This document shows, one piece after another, positions 1 through 5,718 of a stretch of 6,392 nucleotides of DNA. Source of the DNA: Paracoccaceae bacterium. GTDB taxonomy: Bacteria > Pseudomonadota > Alphaproteobacteria > Rhodobacterales > Rhodobacteraceae. The stretch spans positions 1 through 6,392 of the forward strand of contig WTIQ01000046.1 in NCBI GenBank assembly GCA_011525185.1, given 5' to 3'. The notes under the pieces were generated by a model, which had not been told where the DNA came from, ran no database searches, and saw nothing but the letters and a program-made list of their open reading frames with translations. The position numbers and the translations under genes are program-made. Numbering within the stretch: position 1 is the first letter of the stretch; each line of letters opens with the position of its first letter.

Positions 1-44
1 GTGAAGGGGTTTTTAGGTCTTCCACGACCGCGCTTTTCGGACAA
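1..44 (-). CDS. bhcR: BhcR, IclR-family transcriptional regulator, N-terminal fragment (partial)
   Basis: Only the first 14 complete codons are visible; the gene runs off the left edge. Read on the minus strand they give MSEKRGRGRPKNPF, a basic Arg/Gly/Pro-rich leader typical of IclR regulators just ahead of their winged-helix domain. The start is a TTG (44-42): an in-frame TGA lies only two codons upstream (50-48), there is no other start codon in the visible part of the frame, and an AGGAG sits 7 nt before it. Position, divergent from bhcABCD, matches the known arrangement in Paracoccus denitrificans, where BhcR is reported to bind the bhc promoter region and respond to glyoxylate. Assignment as bhcR rests on context and this short leader, since no domain is visible. 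Confidence 0.72.
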   Translation of the reverse strand, partial: MSEKRGRGRPKNPF

Positions 45-51
45 ATCTCAT

Positions 52-56
52 CTCCT
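52..56 (-). promoter_or_regulatory. Ribosome binding site for bhcR TTG start
   Basis: AGGAG on the minus strand, 7 nt upstream of the TTG at 44-42. It supports a TTG start. The ATG at minus 51-49 directly beside it opens a different frame that stops after 12 codons and is too close to this site to use it. Confidence 0.6.
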
Positions 57-81
57 GTCTTTAAAGGGCTTACTATATTAA

Positions 82-96
82 TGAAAAATTATTTCA
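82..96. promoter_or_regulatory. Putative BhcR operator, bhcR-proximal palindrome
   Basis: TGAAAAATTATTTCA has arms TGAAA/TTTCA around five bases. It differs at only two central positions from the palindrome at 171-185. The arm and spacing resemble the known E. coli IclR operator consensus TGGAAATNATTTCCA. It lies 37 bp from the bhcR start codon, between a possible minus-strand -35 (TTATTG, 100-95) and -10 (TATAGT, 77-72), a position that would suit autoregulation. The binding protein is inferred. Confidence 0.5.
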
Positions 97-110
97 ATAA
101 AATAATTATA

Positions 111-131
111 ATGGAAAATGGAAAATAAAAA
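111..131. repeat. Tandem ATGGAAA heptamers, possible regulator half-sites
   Basis: ATGGAAA occurs twice in direct tandem (111-117 and 118-124), followed by a degenerate third copy ATAAAAA (125-131). The core TGGAAA equals one arm of the classical IclR operator consensus. Because the copies are direct rather than inverted, they would be weak or auxiliary contacts between the two palindromes. In sequence this AT-rich, chance is a real alternative. Confidence 0.35.
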
Positions 132-170
132 TCAAATAAAATTAGGTATTTAGATAATATATTAAAATAA

Positions 171-185
171 TGAAAAATATTTTCA
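171..185. promoter_or_regulatory. Putative BhcR operator, bhcA-proximal palindrome
   Basis: TGAAAAATATTTTCA has perfect six-base arms (TGAAAA/TTTTCA) around ATA and shares 13 of 15 bases with the site at 82-96. The similarity continues on both flanks (preceding AA, following AATAAA with one inserted base). It is the more symmetric of the two sites. Its right arm coincides with the best -35 candidate for bhcA, so a bound regulator would either exclude or contact RNA polymerase there. Confidence 0.55.
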
Positions 186-207
186 AATAAATTGATTAAA
201 CTATAAT
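180..207 (+). promoter_or_regulatory. Candidate sigma70 promoter of the bhcABCD operon
   Basis: A perfect TATAAT stands at 202-207. Sixteen bases upstream is TTTTCA (180-185), which matches four of six positions of TTGACA. Transcription would begin around 213-216, leaving a leader of about 35 nt that includes AAGGAG (234-239), ten bases before the bhcA ATG. The surrounding sequence is so AT-rich that -10-like hexamers arise by chance, so the call rests on spacing and position. Confidence 0.4.
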
Positions 208-249
208 TTATTCTATCTTGTTGCGAGATTCGTAAGGAGCACTTTTGCG

Positions 250-1431
250 ATGATCGATCAAAACCCCGTTTTTATCCCAGGACCTACCAATATTCCTCAG
301 CGATTATTGAGCGCTATGCAAGTACAGACCAAAGATCACCGCTCCCCTGATTTTGTAAATGTTTTTGGACCTGTTCTGGATCGCACAAAGCGTGTTTTTG
401 GGTCTCAACATGGGACGGTTGTGACTTTTCCTGCGAGTGGAACTGGCGGATGGGAGGCCGCAATTACCAATACGCTCAGCGCTGGGGACAAGGTTCTTAT
501 TGCGCGCTATGGGATGTTTAGCCACAGGTGGGTTGATATGTGTGAGCGTCATGGTCTTGATGTGCACATTGTAGACTGCCCTTGGGGGACTGGGGCGCCA
601 TCGGAGCAGTTTGAAAGCATTCTTTCCGCCGATAAAGAGCACGCGATCAAAGCGGTGCTTGTAACCCATAATGAAACGGCAACAGGAGTTGTCTCGGATA
701 TTGCTAAGGTCAGGGCAGCCATGGATAACTCGGCTCATCCTGCTTTGTTGCTTGTCGATTGTGTCAGTTCGCTTGCGTCAATGCCCTTTGAATTTGATGC
801 ATGGGGCGTAGATGTTGCGGTCTCGGGGTCCCAAAAGGGGTTTATGCTGGCAACTGGCATGGCCATTGTCTGCGCCAGTCCCAAAGCGTTGGCTGCAATG
901 CAATCGACAACGTTGCCACGCACATTTTTTGATTTTCGTGATATGATCGAAGCGAATGGATCAGGTGGATTTCCTTACACGCCCCCTCTTCCTTTGATTT
1001 ATGGCCTATCTGCCTCTCTTGATATGCTCTTTGAGGAAGGTTTGAGCAATGTCTATGCCCGACACACGCGCCTGGCCGAAGGGGTGCGCCGCGCTGCTGG
1101 GGCCTGGGGGTTGCCCTTGGTTGCCCAAAGTTCTGATCTTTATTCCGATGCGGTCAGTGCGATTTACGTGCCCGCAGGCTTTGATAGCAATGCGCTAACC
1201 AATCACGCTTTTGAGGCTTATGGCGTGTCCTTTGGCATTGGGCTTGGCGAGATGAATGGCAAAGCCTTTCGCATTGGTCACCTTGGCAGCCTCACCGATG
1301 TTATGGTCCTCTCAGGATTAGCGACGATTGAGATGGCCATGGCTGATCTTGGCTATCCGATAGAGCTTGGGGCTGGGGTCCGCGCCGCTCAGGACTATTA
1401 TCGTGTGGCCAGCACCTTAGAGAAAAAATAG
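250..1431 (+). CDS. bhcA: BhcA, L-aspartate:glyoxylate aminotransferase
   Basis: Cytosolic PLP-dependent class V aminotransferase (fold type I), 393 residues, which is the usual length. In the beta-hydroxyaspartate cycle it converts glyoxylate to glycine with aspartate as amino donor, releasing oxaloacetate. Visible landmarks: GPTNIP at 11-16, the GTGGWE phosphate/cofactor loop at 64-69, THNETATG at 139-146, the PLP-ring aspartate D170, the Schiff-base lysine K196 in SGSQKG, and the substrate-carboxylate arginine R341 in FRIGHLG. The closely related serine-glyoxylate aminotransferases share this architecture. The four-gene neighbourhood and close resemblance to remembered Paracoccus BhcA favour the aspartate enzyme. 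The start is set by AAGGAG at 234-239. It is first in the operon, and bhcB follows 17 nt after its stop. Confidence 0.93.
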   Translation: MIDQNPVFIPGPTNIPQRLLSAMQVQTKDHRSPDFVNVFGPVLDRTKRVFGSQHGTVVTFPASGTGGWEAAITNTLSAGDKVLIARYGMFSHRWVDMCERHGLDVHIVDCPWGTGAPSEQFESILSADKEHAIKAVLVTHNETATGVVSDIAKVRAAMDNSAHPALLLVDCVSSLASMPFEFDAWGVDVAVSGSQKGFMLATGMAIVCASPKALAAMQSTTLPRTFFDFRDMIEANGSGGFPYTPPLPLIYGLSASLDMLFEEGLSNVYARHTRLAEGVRRAAGAWGLPLVAQSSDLYSDAVSAIYVPAGFDSNALTNHAFEAYGVSFGIGLGEMNGKAFRIGHLGSLTDVMVLSGLATIEMAMADLGYPIELGAGVRAAQDYYRVASTLEKK

Positions 1432-1448
1432 CTGCATAAGGGGGAGAG

Positions 1449-2420
1449 ATGCTCGATCAACAATCCGCTTTAGACCTTACAATTGATGATATGCGTCGTG
1501 CGCATGAACGCATCAAACCACACATCAACCGCACCCCTGTTTTGCAATCTCGCTATTTGAACGAGCTTACAGGTGCTGAGCTCTTTTTCAAATGCGAGAA
1601 CTTTCAAGAGGCAGGGGCTTTCAAAGTGCGCGGGGCTTGTAATGCGGTGTTCGGCCTCAGCGATGATATGGCAGAGAGAGGCGTTTGCACGCATTCTTCG
1701 GGCAATCATGCTTTGTCTTTGTCCTATGCAGCGGGGCGTCGTGGTATTCCATGCCATGTTGTAATGCCGCGCACAGCCCCTCAGGCGAAAAAAGAGGCGG
1801 TGAGACGCTATGGCGGTCTCATCACTGAATGCGAACCATCGACCACATCGCGCGAAGCTGTCTTTGCCGAAGTTCAGGCAAAAACTGGGGGCGAGTTTGT
1901 GCACCCGTACAACGATCCACGCGTGATTGCGGGGCAAGCGACCTGTTCGGCAGAGCTTATTGAGCAGGTTGATGGGCTGGAGGCTGTCGTTGCGCCAATC
2001 GGAGGTGGAGGCATGATTTCAGGAACATGTTTAACGCTTTCCCATTTATTGCCGCAGTCCAAGATTTTTGCTGCAGAGCCCGAGCAGGCCGATGATGCCT
2101 ATCGCTCATTCAAATCGGGACAGATTATCGCTGATGATGCGCCCAATACCATTGCAGACGGGCTCAAAGTGCCGCTCAAAGAAAACACATGGCACTTTGT
2201 CTCACAGTTTGTGAGTGATATTCACACTGCCTCAGAGCAAGAGATTATTGACGCGATGAAGCTCACATGGACATATTTGCGCATCGTTATGGAGCCAAGT
2301 TGTGCTGTGCCGCTTGCAACTATTTTAAAGAACAAAGATGTATTTGCAGGCCAAAGGGTCGGCGTGATTGTGACAGGTGGCAATGTTGATTTGGACCGTT
2401 TGCCATGGATCACGGGCTAA
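1449..2420 (+). CDS. bhcB: BhcB, beta-hydroxyaspartate dehydratase
   Basis: PLP enzyme of the threonine dehydratase/serine racemase group (fold type II), 323 residues. In this operon its expected reaction is removal of water from beta-hydroxyaspartate to give iminosuccinate. Visible landmarks: the catalytic lysine K59 in the stretch GAFKVRGA (56-63), the substrate loop SSGNHA (83-88), the glycine-rich PLP-phosphate loop GGGG (185-188), and TGGNVD (309-314), where the family places the residue near the pyridine nitrogen. There is no C-terminal ACT-like domain, so it resembles the short catabolic dehydratases rather than biosynthetic IlvA. On sequence alone it could be a threonine/serine dehydratase; the specific name comes from context. 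A purine-rich GGGGGAG lies just upstream of the ATG, and its TAA overlaps the bhcC ribosome site. Confidence 0.92.
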   Translation: MLDQQSALDLTIDDMRRAHERIKPHINRTPVLQSRYLNELTGAELFFKCENFQEAGAFKVRGACNAVFGLSDDMAERGVCTHSSGNHALSLSYAAGRRGIPCHVVMPRTAPQAKKEAVRRYGGLITECEPSTTSREAVFAEVQAKTGGEFVHPYNDPRVIAGQATCSAELIEQVDGLEAVVAPIGGGGMISGTCLTLSHLLPQSKIFAAEPEQADDAYRSFKSGQIIADDAPNTIADGLKVPLKENTWHFVSQFVSDIHTASEQEIIDAMKLTWTYLRIVMEPSCAVPLATILKNKDVFAGQRVGVIVTGGNVDLDRLPWITG

Positions 2421-2432
2421 GGAGGAAAGACA

Positions 2433-3596
2433 ATGAATAAAGCTGTCGAATTTGACCAATATGAAGTGGGGTACGATATTCCAGCCTCGGTTGGTATGGA
2501 TCAAAAAGATATTCAAACACCATGTCTTGTGCTCGATTTGGACGCGCTTGAGCGGAATATCAAAAAAATGGGTGACTGGGCCAAAGCGCATAATATGCGC
2601 CATCGCGTTCACGGTAAAATGCATAAATCGGTCGATGTCGCGCTGTTGCAAGAGAAATTGGGCGGTGCCTGCGGGGTCTGTTGTCAAAAGGTCTCTGAAG
2701 CAGAGGTTTTTGCCCGCGGCGGGATCAAAGACGTCTTGGTCTCTAACCAAGTGCGTCAACCAGAAAAAATTGATCGCTTGGCCCGTATTCCAAAGCTGGG
2801 TGCACGTGCCATTTGTTGTGTGGATGATGTCACGAATGTGGCGGACCTCTCGCAAGCGGCCGAGCGACACGGGACCGAGATTGAATGCCTCGTTGAGATC
2901 GATTGCGGTGCCGGGCGTTGCGGGGTCACCACCACGTCAGCGGTTGTTGAGATTGCAAAAGCGATTGATGCAGCCAAAGGACTTAAATTTGCAGGTCTTC
3001 AGGCCTATCAAGGGGCGATGCAACACCTTGATGATTATGAGGAGCGTCGCGCCAAAATCGATATCGCCGTAGCGATGGTAAAGGATGCTGTTGATACACT
3101 CAAAACAGAAGGTCTTGACTGTGACATCGTTGGTGGCGGAGGCACTGGCTCCTACTACTTTGAAGGCACATCTGGCGTTTATAACGAATTACAATGCGGC
3201 TCATACGCCTTTATGGACGCGGATTATGGGCGTATCCTCGACAAAGAGGGCAAGCGGATCGACCAAGGGGAATGGGAAAATGCGCTGTTTCTTCTTACCT
3301 CGGTTATGAGCCATGCAAAGGCGGAGAAAGCCATCGTTGATGCAGGTCTTAAGGCACAGTCAGTGGATAGCGGCCTGCCCAAGATCTATGGTCGTGATGA
3401 TGTGGAGTATGTGAAATGCTCTGATGAACATGGTGTGGTCGCAGACCCCGATCAGGTCTTGAGCATCAATGAAAAGCTTTGGCTTGTCCCCGGTCACTGT
3501 GACCCAACCTGCAATGTGCATGATTGGTATGTAGGCGTTCGGGCAGGTAAGGTTGAAACCCTTTGGCCCGTCTCTGCGCGGGGTAAAGCCTATTGA
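2433..3596 (+). CDS. bhcC: BhcC, beta-hydroxyaspartate aldolase (DSD1/D-threonine aldolase family)
   Basis: PLP-dependent fold type III aldolase, 387 residues, which joins glycine and glyoxylate to form beta-hydroxyaspartate. Visible landmarks: an N-terminal TPCLVLDLDAL (29-39) as in alanine-racemase-like barrels, the Schiff-base lysine K62 in HGKMHKS (60-66), the phosphate loop GGGGTGSY (234-241), and a C-terminal metal pair H355 and D357 in PGHCDPTC, equivalent to the divalent-cation ligands of D-threonine aldolases. The chemistry is the aldol reaction of that family run toward synthesis. A near-perfect AAGGAGG (2419-2425) starts inside the bhcB stop codon, so the two genes are probably translationally coupled. 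D-threonine or D-serine chemistry is the alternative on family grounds; the operon makes the cycle enzyme much more likely. Confidence 0.92.
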   Translation: MNKAVEFDQYEVGYDIPASVGMDQKDIQTPCLVLDLDALERNIKKMGDWAKAHNMRHRVHGKMHKSVDVALLQEKLGGACGVCCQKVSEAEVFARGGIKDVLVSNQVRQPEKIDRLARIPKLGARAICCVDDVTNVADLSQAAERHGTEIECLVEIDCGAGRCGVTTTSAVVEIAKAIDAAKGLKFAGLQAYQGAMQHLDDYEERRAKIDIAVAMVKDAVDTLKTEGLDCDIVGGGGTGSYYFEGTSGVYNELQCGSYAFMDADYGRILDKEGKRIDQGEWENALFLLTSVMSHAKAEKAIVDAGLKAQSVDSGLPKIYGRDDVEYVKCSDEHGVVADPDQVLSINEKLWLVPGHCDPTCNVHDWYVGVRAGKVETLWPVSARGKAY

Positions 3597-3661
3597 GTGG
3601 CCAAGATTTCTTCGCCGATTATGCCCTAAACGATACCCCTTCGGCTGAACTTGCCTCATAA
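3593..3661 (+). other. Coding-like micro-ORF (22 codons) in the bhcC-bhcD spacer
   Basis: The 80-nt gap between bhcC and bhcD is otherwise unexplained. In the -1 frame relative to bhcC, a TTG overlapping the bhcC stop (TTGA, 3593-3596) opens 22 codons, including GQDFFADYALND and PSAELAS, and ends at TAA 3659-3661. Codon choice looks like that of the neighbouring genes (GCC, GAT, TTC). It could be a coupled leader peptide, a remnant of a lost gene end, or chance. There is no good ribosome site and I recognise no family. Confidence 0.2.
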
Positions 3662-3676
3662 AAGAAAGAATAATCC

Positions 3677-4651
3677 ATGTCAGATCTCGTCATTGTAAAC
3701 GAAGCGCAATGCCAAAACCTCGTCACACGTGCAGATGCCTTCAAAGCCGTCGAAGACGTATTTTGCGCGATGTCCAAAGGGGAGGCCTATAACTTTCCCG
3801 TTGTCCGCGAGGCTATTGGCTATGCCGATGCGCTCTATGGGTTTAAATCTGGTTTTGACAAAACAGGCAAAGTGCTGGGCGTCAAAGCGGGGGGGTATTG
3901 GCCTGGCAATGTGGAAAAGGGATTGACCAACCACCAATCTAGCGTGTGCCTCTTTGATCCTGATACAGGGGAGCTCTCTGCAATTGTGGCGGGCAATTAT
4001 CTCACAGCAGTGCGCACTGCGGCCTCCTCTGCGGTTTCTATTGCCCATTTAGCGCGCAAAGACAGTAAGGTTTTGGGTATGGTTGGGGCAGGTCATCAAT
4101 CTACCTTTCAGGTGAGGGCTGCTGTCGAGCAACGCGATTTTGAAAAAATTGTCGCTTGGAACCCGCATCCCGAAATGCTCCCTCGGCTTGCAGAGCTCGC
4201 GCGTGAGCTGAAAGTGGATTTTGAAGCGGTAGATCAACAGAGGCTCGGACGAGAAGCCGATGTCATCATCACCATCACATCCGCATTCGAACCGCTCTTG
4301 ATGCGTGATTGGATAAAGCCAGGCACGCATTTGGCCTGTATGGGGACGGATACCAAGGGCAAAATGGAGGTGGATGCAGAACTACTGGCGCGGGCAACGG
4401 TGTTTACAGATGAAATCGCGCAATCGATTTCCATTGGTGAGAGCCAGCATGCGATCCAAAAGGGGCTTATAACAGAAGACCAAATCACTCCCATTGGCGA
4501 TGTTATCAAGGGAGACCATCTTGGGCGCAGTTCAGAGGACGAAGTGACACTGTTTGATGGAACGGGGGTGGGCTTGCAAGATCTGGCTGTCGCCTCGGTT
4601 GCCGCACGCCTTGCATTGCAGGCAGAGGATGCATTAAAAATTACTCTGTAA
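3677..4651 (+). CDS. bhcD: BhcD, iminosuccinate reductase (ornithine cyclodeaminase/mu-crystallin family)
   Basis: Cytosolic NAD(P)H-dependent imine reductase, 324 residues, of normal length for the family. It closes the beta-hydroxyaspartate cycle by reducing iminosuccinate to L-aspartate. Visible landmarks: the substrate-site lysine K70 in GVKAGGY (68-74), R113 in LTAVRTAA (109-116), the Rossmann dinucleotide loop GAGHQS (137-142), and the signature DGTGVGLQD (294-302) with acidic residues D294 and D302. Other family members are ornithine cyclodeaminases, alanine dehydrogenases or ketimine reductases; position as fourth gene after bhcC decides the name. The upstream purine stretch AAAAGAAAG (3660-3668) is a poor ribosome site compared with the other three genes, which may lower its translation or make it depend on coupling. 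Confidence 0.92.
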   Translation: MSDLVIVNEAQCQNLVTRADAFKAVEDVFCAMSKGEAYNFPVVREAIGYADALYGFKSGFDKTGKVLGVKAGGYWPGNVEKGLTNHQSSVCLFDPDTGELSAIVAGNYLTAVRTAASSAVSIAHLARKDSKVLGMVGAGHQSTFQVRAAVEQRDFEKIVAWNPHPEMLPRLAELARELKVDFEAVDQQRLGREADVIITITSAFEPLLMRDWIKPGTHLACMGTDTKGKMEVDAELLARATVFTDEIAQSISIGESQHAIQKGLITEDQITPIGDVIKGDHLGRSSEDEVTLFDGTGVGLQDLAVASVAARLALQAEDALKITL

Positions 4652-4687
4652 AACCGATATAATCTCGATTTACCTGTGCGCTGGATG

Positions 4688-4717
4688 AAATGGCAACGCA
4701 TTTTGAGCGTGCCATTT
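4688..4717 (+). terminator. Hairpin downstream of bhcD, possible weak terminator or attenuator
   Basis: AAATGGCA-A-CGC pairs with GCG-TGCCATTT across the seven-base loop ATTTTGA, giving an 11-bp stem with one bulged A. It begins 36 nt after the bhcD stop. Only three T residues follow, and these belong to the stem, so it is not a classical intrinsic terminator. It may terminate partly, protect the 3' end of the bhcABCD transcript, or do nothing. Confidence 0.4.
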
Positions 4718-4734
4718 ACGCCAAACGCTGTTAG

Positions 4735-4745
4735 CCAAAGTTTGG
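4735..4745. promoter_or_regulatory. Short palindrome CCAAAGTTTGG ahead of the sugar isomerase gene
   Basis: An 11-bp perfect palindrome (arms CCAAA/TTTGG) ends 21 bp before the isomerase ATG. A CCAAAC at 4721-4726 can also pair with GTTTGG at 4740-4745. It could be an operator or a leader hairpin. I cannot place a convincing -35/-10 around it, so the assignment is weak. Confidence 0.22.
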
Positions 4746-4766
4746 TATGAACATCGAAGGTGCATC

Positions 4767-5453
4767 ATGAAACGCTCAAGGATAAATACGATCATGGCAG
4801 AAGCGGATGAGATGATCCGTGAGCATGGCTTTAATTTGCCCCCTTTTGCCTATTGGACAGTGGATGAGTTTCGTGCGCGTGCCCCGCAGGCTCAGGCTGT
4901 TATTGAGGGCCGATTTGGATGGGACATTACCGATTATGGCAAAGGCGATTTTGACAGTATGGGGCTCTTTCTCTTTACTCTTCGCAACGGGCGTCTGGCT
5001 GATCTGAGGCGTGGTGGAGGGATGTGTTATGCAGAAAAGCTGTTGATTTCCCGTCAAGATCAGCTCTCTCCTATGCACACGCATGTCATAAAAGCAGAAG
5101 ATATAATTAACCGTGGCGGTGCCCGTCTGATTATTGAGTTATTTGGCTCAGACGATCAGGGTCATTTTGCCCAAGATCGCGGCGGGGTGGTGTGGTGCGA
5201 CGGGATCAAACGGAAATACGCACCTGGTGAAAAGCTTGTCCTCATGCCAGGCGAGAGCGTGACGCTGATGCCAGGGGATTGGCATGCCTTTTGGGGCGAG
5301 GGTGGAGACGTGCTCATCGGGGAAGTTTCCACGGTAAATGACGATGAAACCGATAATATATTTCGCGAACCAATTGGCAGATTTGCAGAAGTGGAGGAAG
5401 ACGTGGAGCCAACGCATTTGTTAGTCAGCGATTATGTGACTTGGTTAAGTTAG
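4767..5453 (+). CDS. D-lyxose/D-mannose ketol-isomerase family protein (cupin)
   Basis: Cupin-fold, metal-dependent sugar isomerase of 228 residues, the usual size. Characterised relatives interconvert D-lyxose and D-xylulose, and D-mannose and D-fructose. The sequence opens MKRSRIN and LPPFAYW, as I recall for the E. coli O157 enzyme. It carries a complete metal site: H104 and H106 in PMHTH, E111 in KAEDIINRGG, and H173 in GDWHAFWGE, in the same spacing as that enzyme's His/His/Glu/His set. The late VNDDETDN (190-197) is also a family signature. GAAGG at 4756-4760 sets the start. A PfkB kinase lies further downstream, which suggests isomerisation followed by phosphorylation. The true substrate cannot be told from sequence. 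The 115-nt gap to bhcD argues for at least partly separate expression. Confidence 0.85.
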   Translation: MKRSRINTIMAEADEMIREHGFNLPPFAYWTVDEFRARAPQAQAVIEGRFGWDITDYGKGDFDSMGLFLFTLRNGRLADLRRGGGMCYAEKLLISRQDQLSPMHTHVIKAEDIINRGGARLIIELFGSDDQGHFAQDRGGVVWCDGIKRKYAPGEKLVLMPGESVTLMPGDWHAFWGEGGDVLIGEVSTVNDDETDNIFREPIGRFAEVEEDVEPTHLLVSDYVTWLS

Positions 5454-5470
5454 TTCATCTCGGCCAGGAT

Positions 5471-5502
5471 CCGACGCAATGCGTTAGTTGCGGGTTCTTT
5501 TT
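5471..5502 (+). terminator. Likely intrinsic terminator of the sugar isomerase gene
   Basis: Eighteen bases after the isomerase stop, CC-(GA)-CGCAA pairs with TTGCG-GG around the loop TGCGTTAG, followed at once by TTCTTTTT. The GA bulge and modest stem make it imperfect. An alternative fold of the same bases is the perfect palindrome ACGCA-A-TGCGT (5474-5484). Confidence 0.5.
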
Positions 5503-5528
5503 GACCTTATCAGATATGGTTGTAACTT

Positions 5529-5545
5529 ATCCTATTGGCTAGGAT
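5529..5545. repeat. Perfect inverted repeat ATCCTA-TTGGC-TAGGAT
   Basis: Six-base perfect arms around five bases, lying 23 bp after a TTGACC (5501-5506) that could be a -35 with a weak TAACTT -10 at 5523-5528. In that reading the repeat sits at the transcription start, a typical operator position. It is also followed by a T-rich TTTCGTTTTCT, so it could be a second weak terminator. No gene starts nearby except the lipoprotein 170 bp on. Confidence 0.3.
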
Positions 5546-5588
5546 TTCGTTTTCTAGCGATGCATCCGCAAACGAGTAGGGTAAAAAA

Positions 5589-5639
5589 ATGAGCAAAGAG
5601 AGGTACTTACTGTGCATCAACCTAAACTACTCTGATTAG
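5589..5639 (+). other. Tiny ORF (16 codons), doubtful
   Basis: ATG at 5589 opens 16 codons beginning MSKERYLL and ending with TAG at 5637-5639, with AGGG seven bases upstream. It lies in the otherwise non-coding stretch between the isomerase terminator and the lipoprotein, so it could be a leader peptide. Length and lack of a recognisable motif make chance the better explanation. Confidence 0.1.
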
Positions 5640-5666
5640 TCATTTTGTAAATTCTGCTTTTCAAAA

Positions 5667-5718
5667 TTCCCAAAATGGGTAATAACTTGGTTGTGAAAAC
5701 TTAGGAGTTCCCAAAATG
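5667..5718 (+). repeat. Direct repeat TTCCCAAAATG upstream of and at the lipoprotein start
   Basis: An exact 11-bp copy occurs at 5667-5677 and again at 5708-5718, where its last three bases are the lipoprotein ATG. The first copy is part of the interrupted palindrome CCCA-AAA-TGGG (5669-5679) and can pair with CATTTTG at 5641-5647. This hints at a duplicated translation-start region or an RNA/protein site controlling the small gene; function is unknown. Confidence 0.45.

Larger units (their letters stand above)
45..249. promoter_or_regulatory. Divergent bhcR-bhcA control region, extremely AT-rich
   Basis: This gap separates the two divergent starts and must hold both promoters. From 71 to 210 only 15 of 140 bases are G or C, in sharp contrast to the flanking coding sequence. 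It contains two near-identical palindromes (82-96 and 171-185), a tandem TGGAAA pair (112-124), several A-tracts of four or five bases and a consensus-like TATAAT (202-207). The bhcA ribosome site AAGGAG lies at 234-239. I infer IclR-type regulation from both sides. The AT-richness may also attract nucleoid proteins of the MucR/Ros or IHF type, which is speculation. Confidence 0.75.

Noticed and set aside
45..249. Mobile element end or attachment site as cause of the AT-rich gap
   Set aside because: No terminal inverted repeats, target duplications, transposase or tRNA gene are visible, and the divergent regulator-operon layout explains the gap.
304..738. 144-codon minus-strand open frame inside bhcA
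   Set aside because: Fully antisense to a gene with clear family motifs; its translation is Arg/His/Cys-rich without recognisable domains.
2325..2870. 181-codon minus-strand open frame across bhcB and bhcC
   Set aside because: Antisense to two well-supported genes and their coupled junction; no ribosome site logic and no recognisable protein.
2452..3072. 206-codon plus-strand open frame inside bhcC
   Set aside because: Out-of-frame shadow of bhcC, rich in Arg, Trp and Cys; bhcC itself has all catalytic motifs.
4234..4701. 155-codon minus-strand open frame over the end of bhcD
   Set aside because: Antisense shadow, very Ser/Arg-rich, beginning in the hairpin region with no proper start signals.
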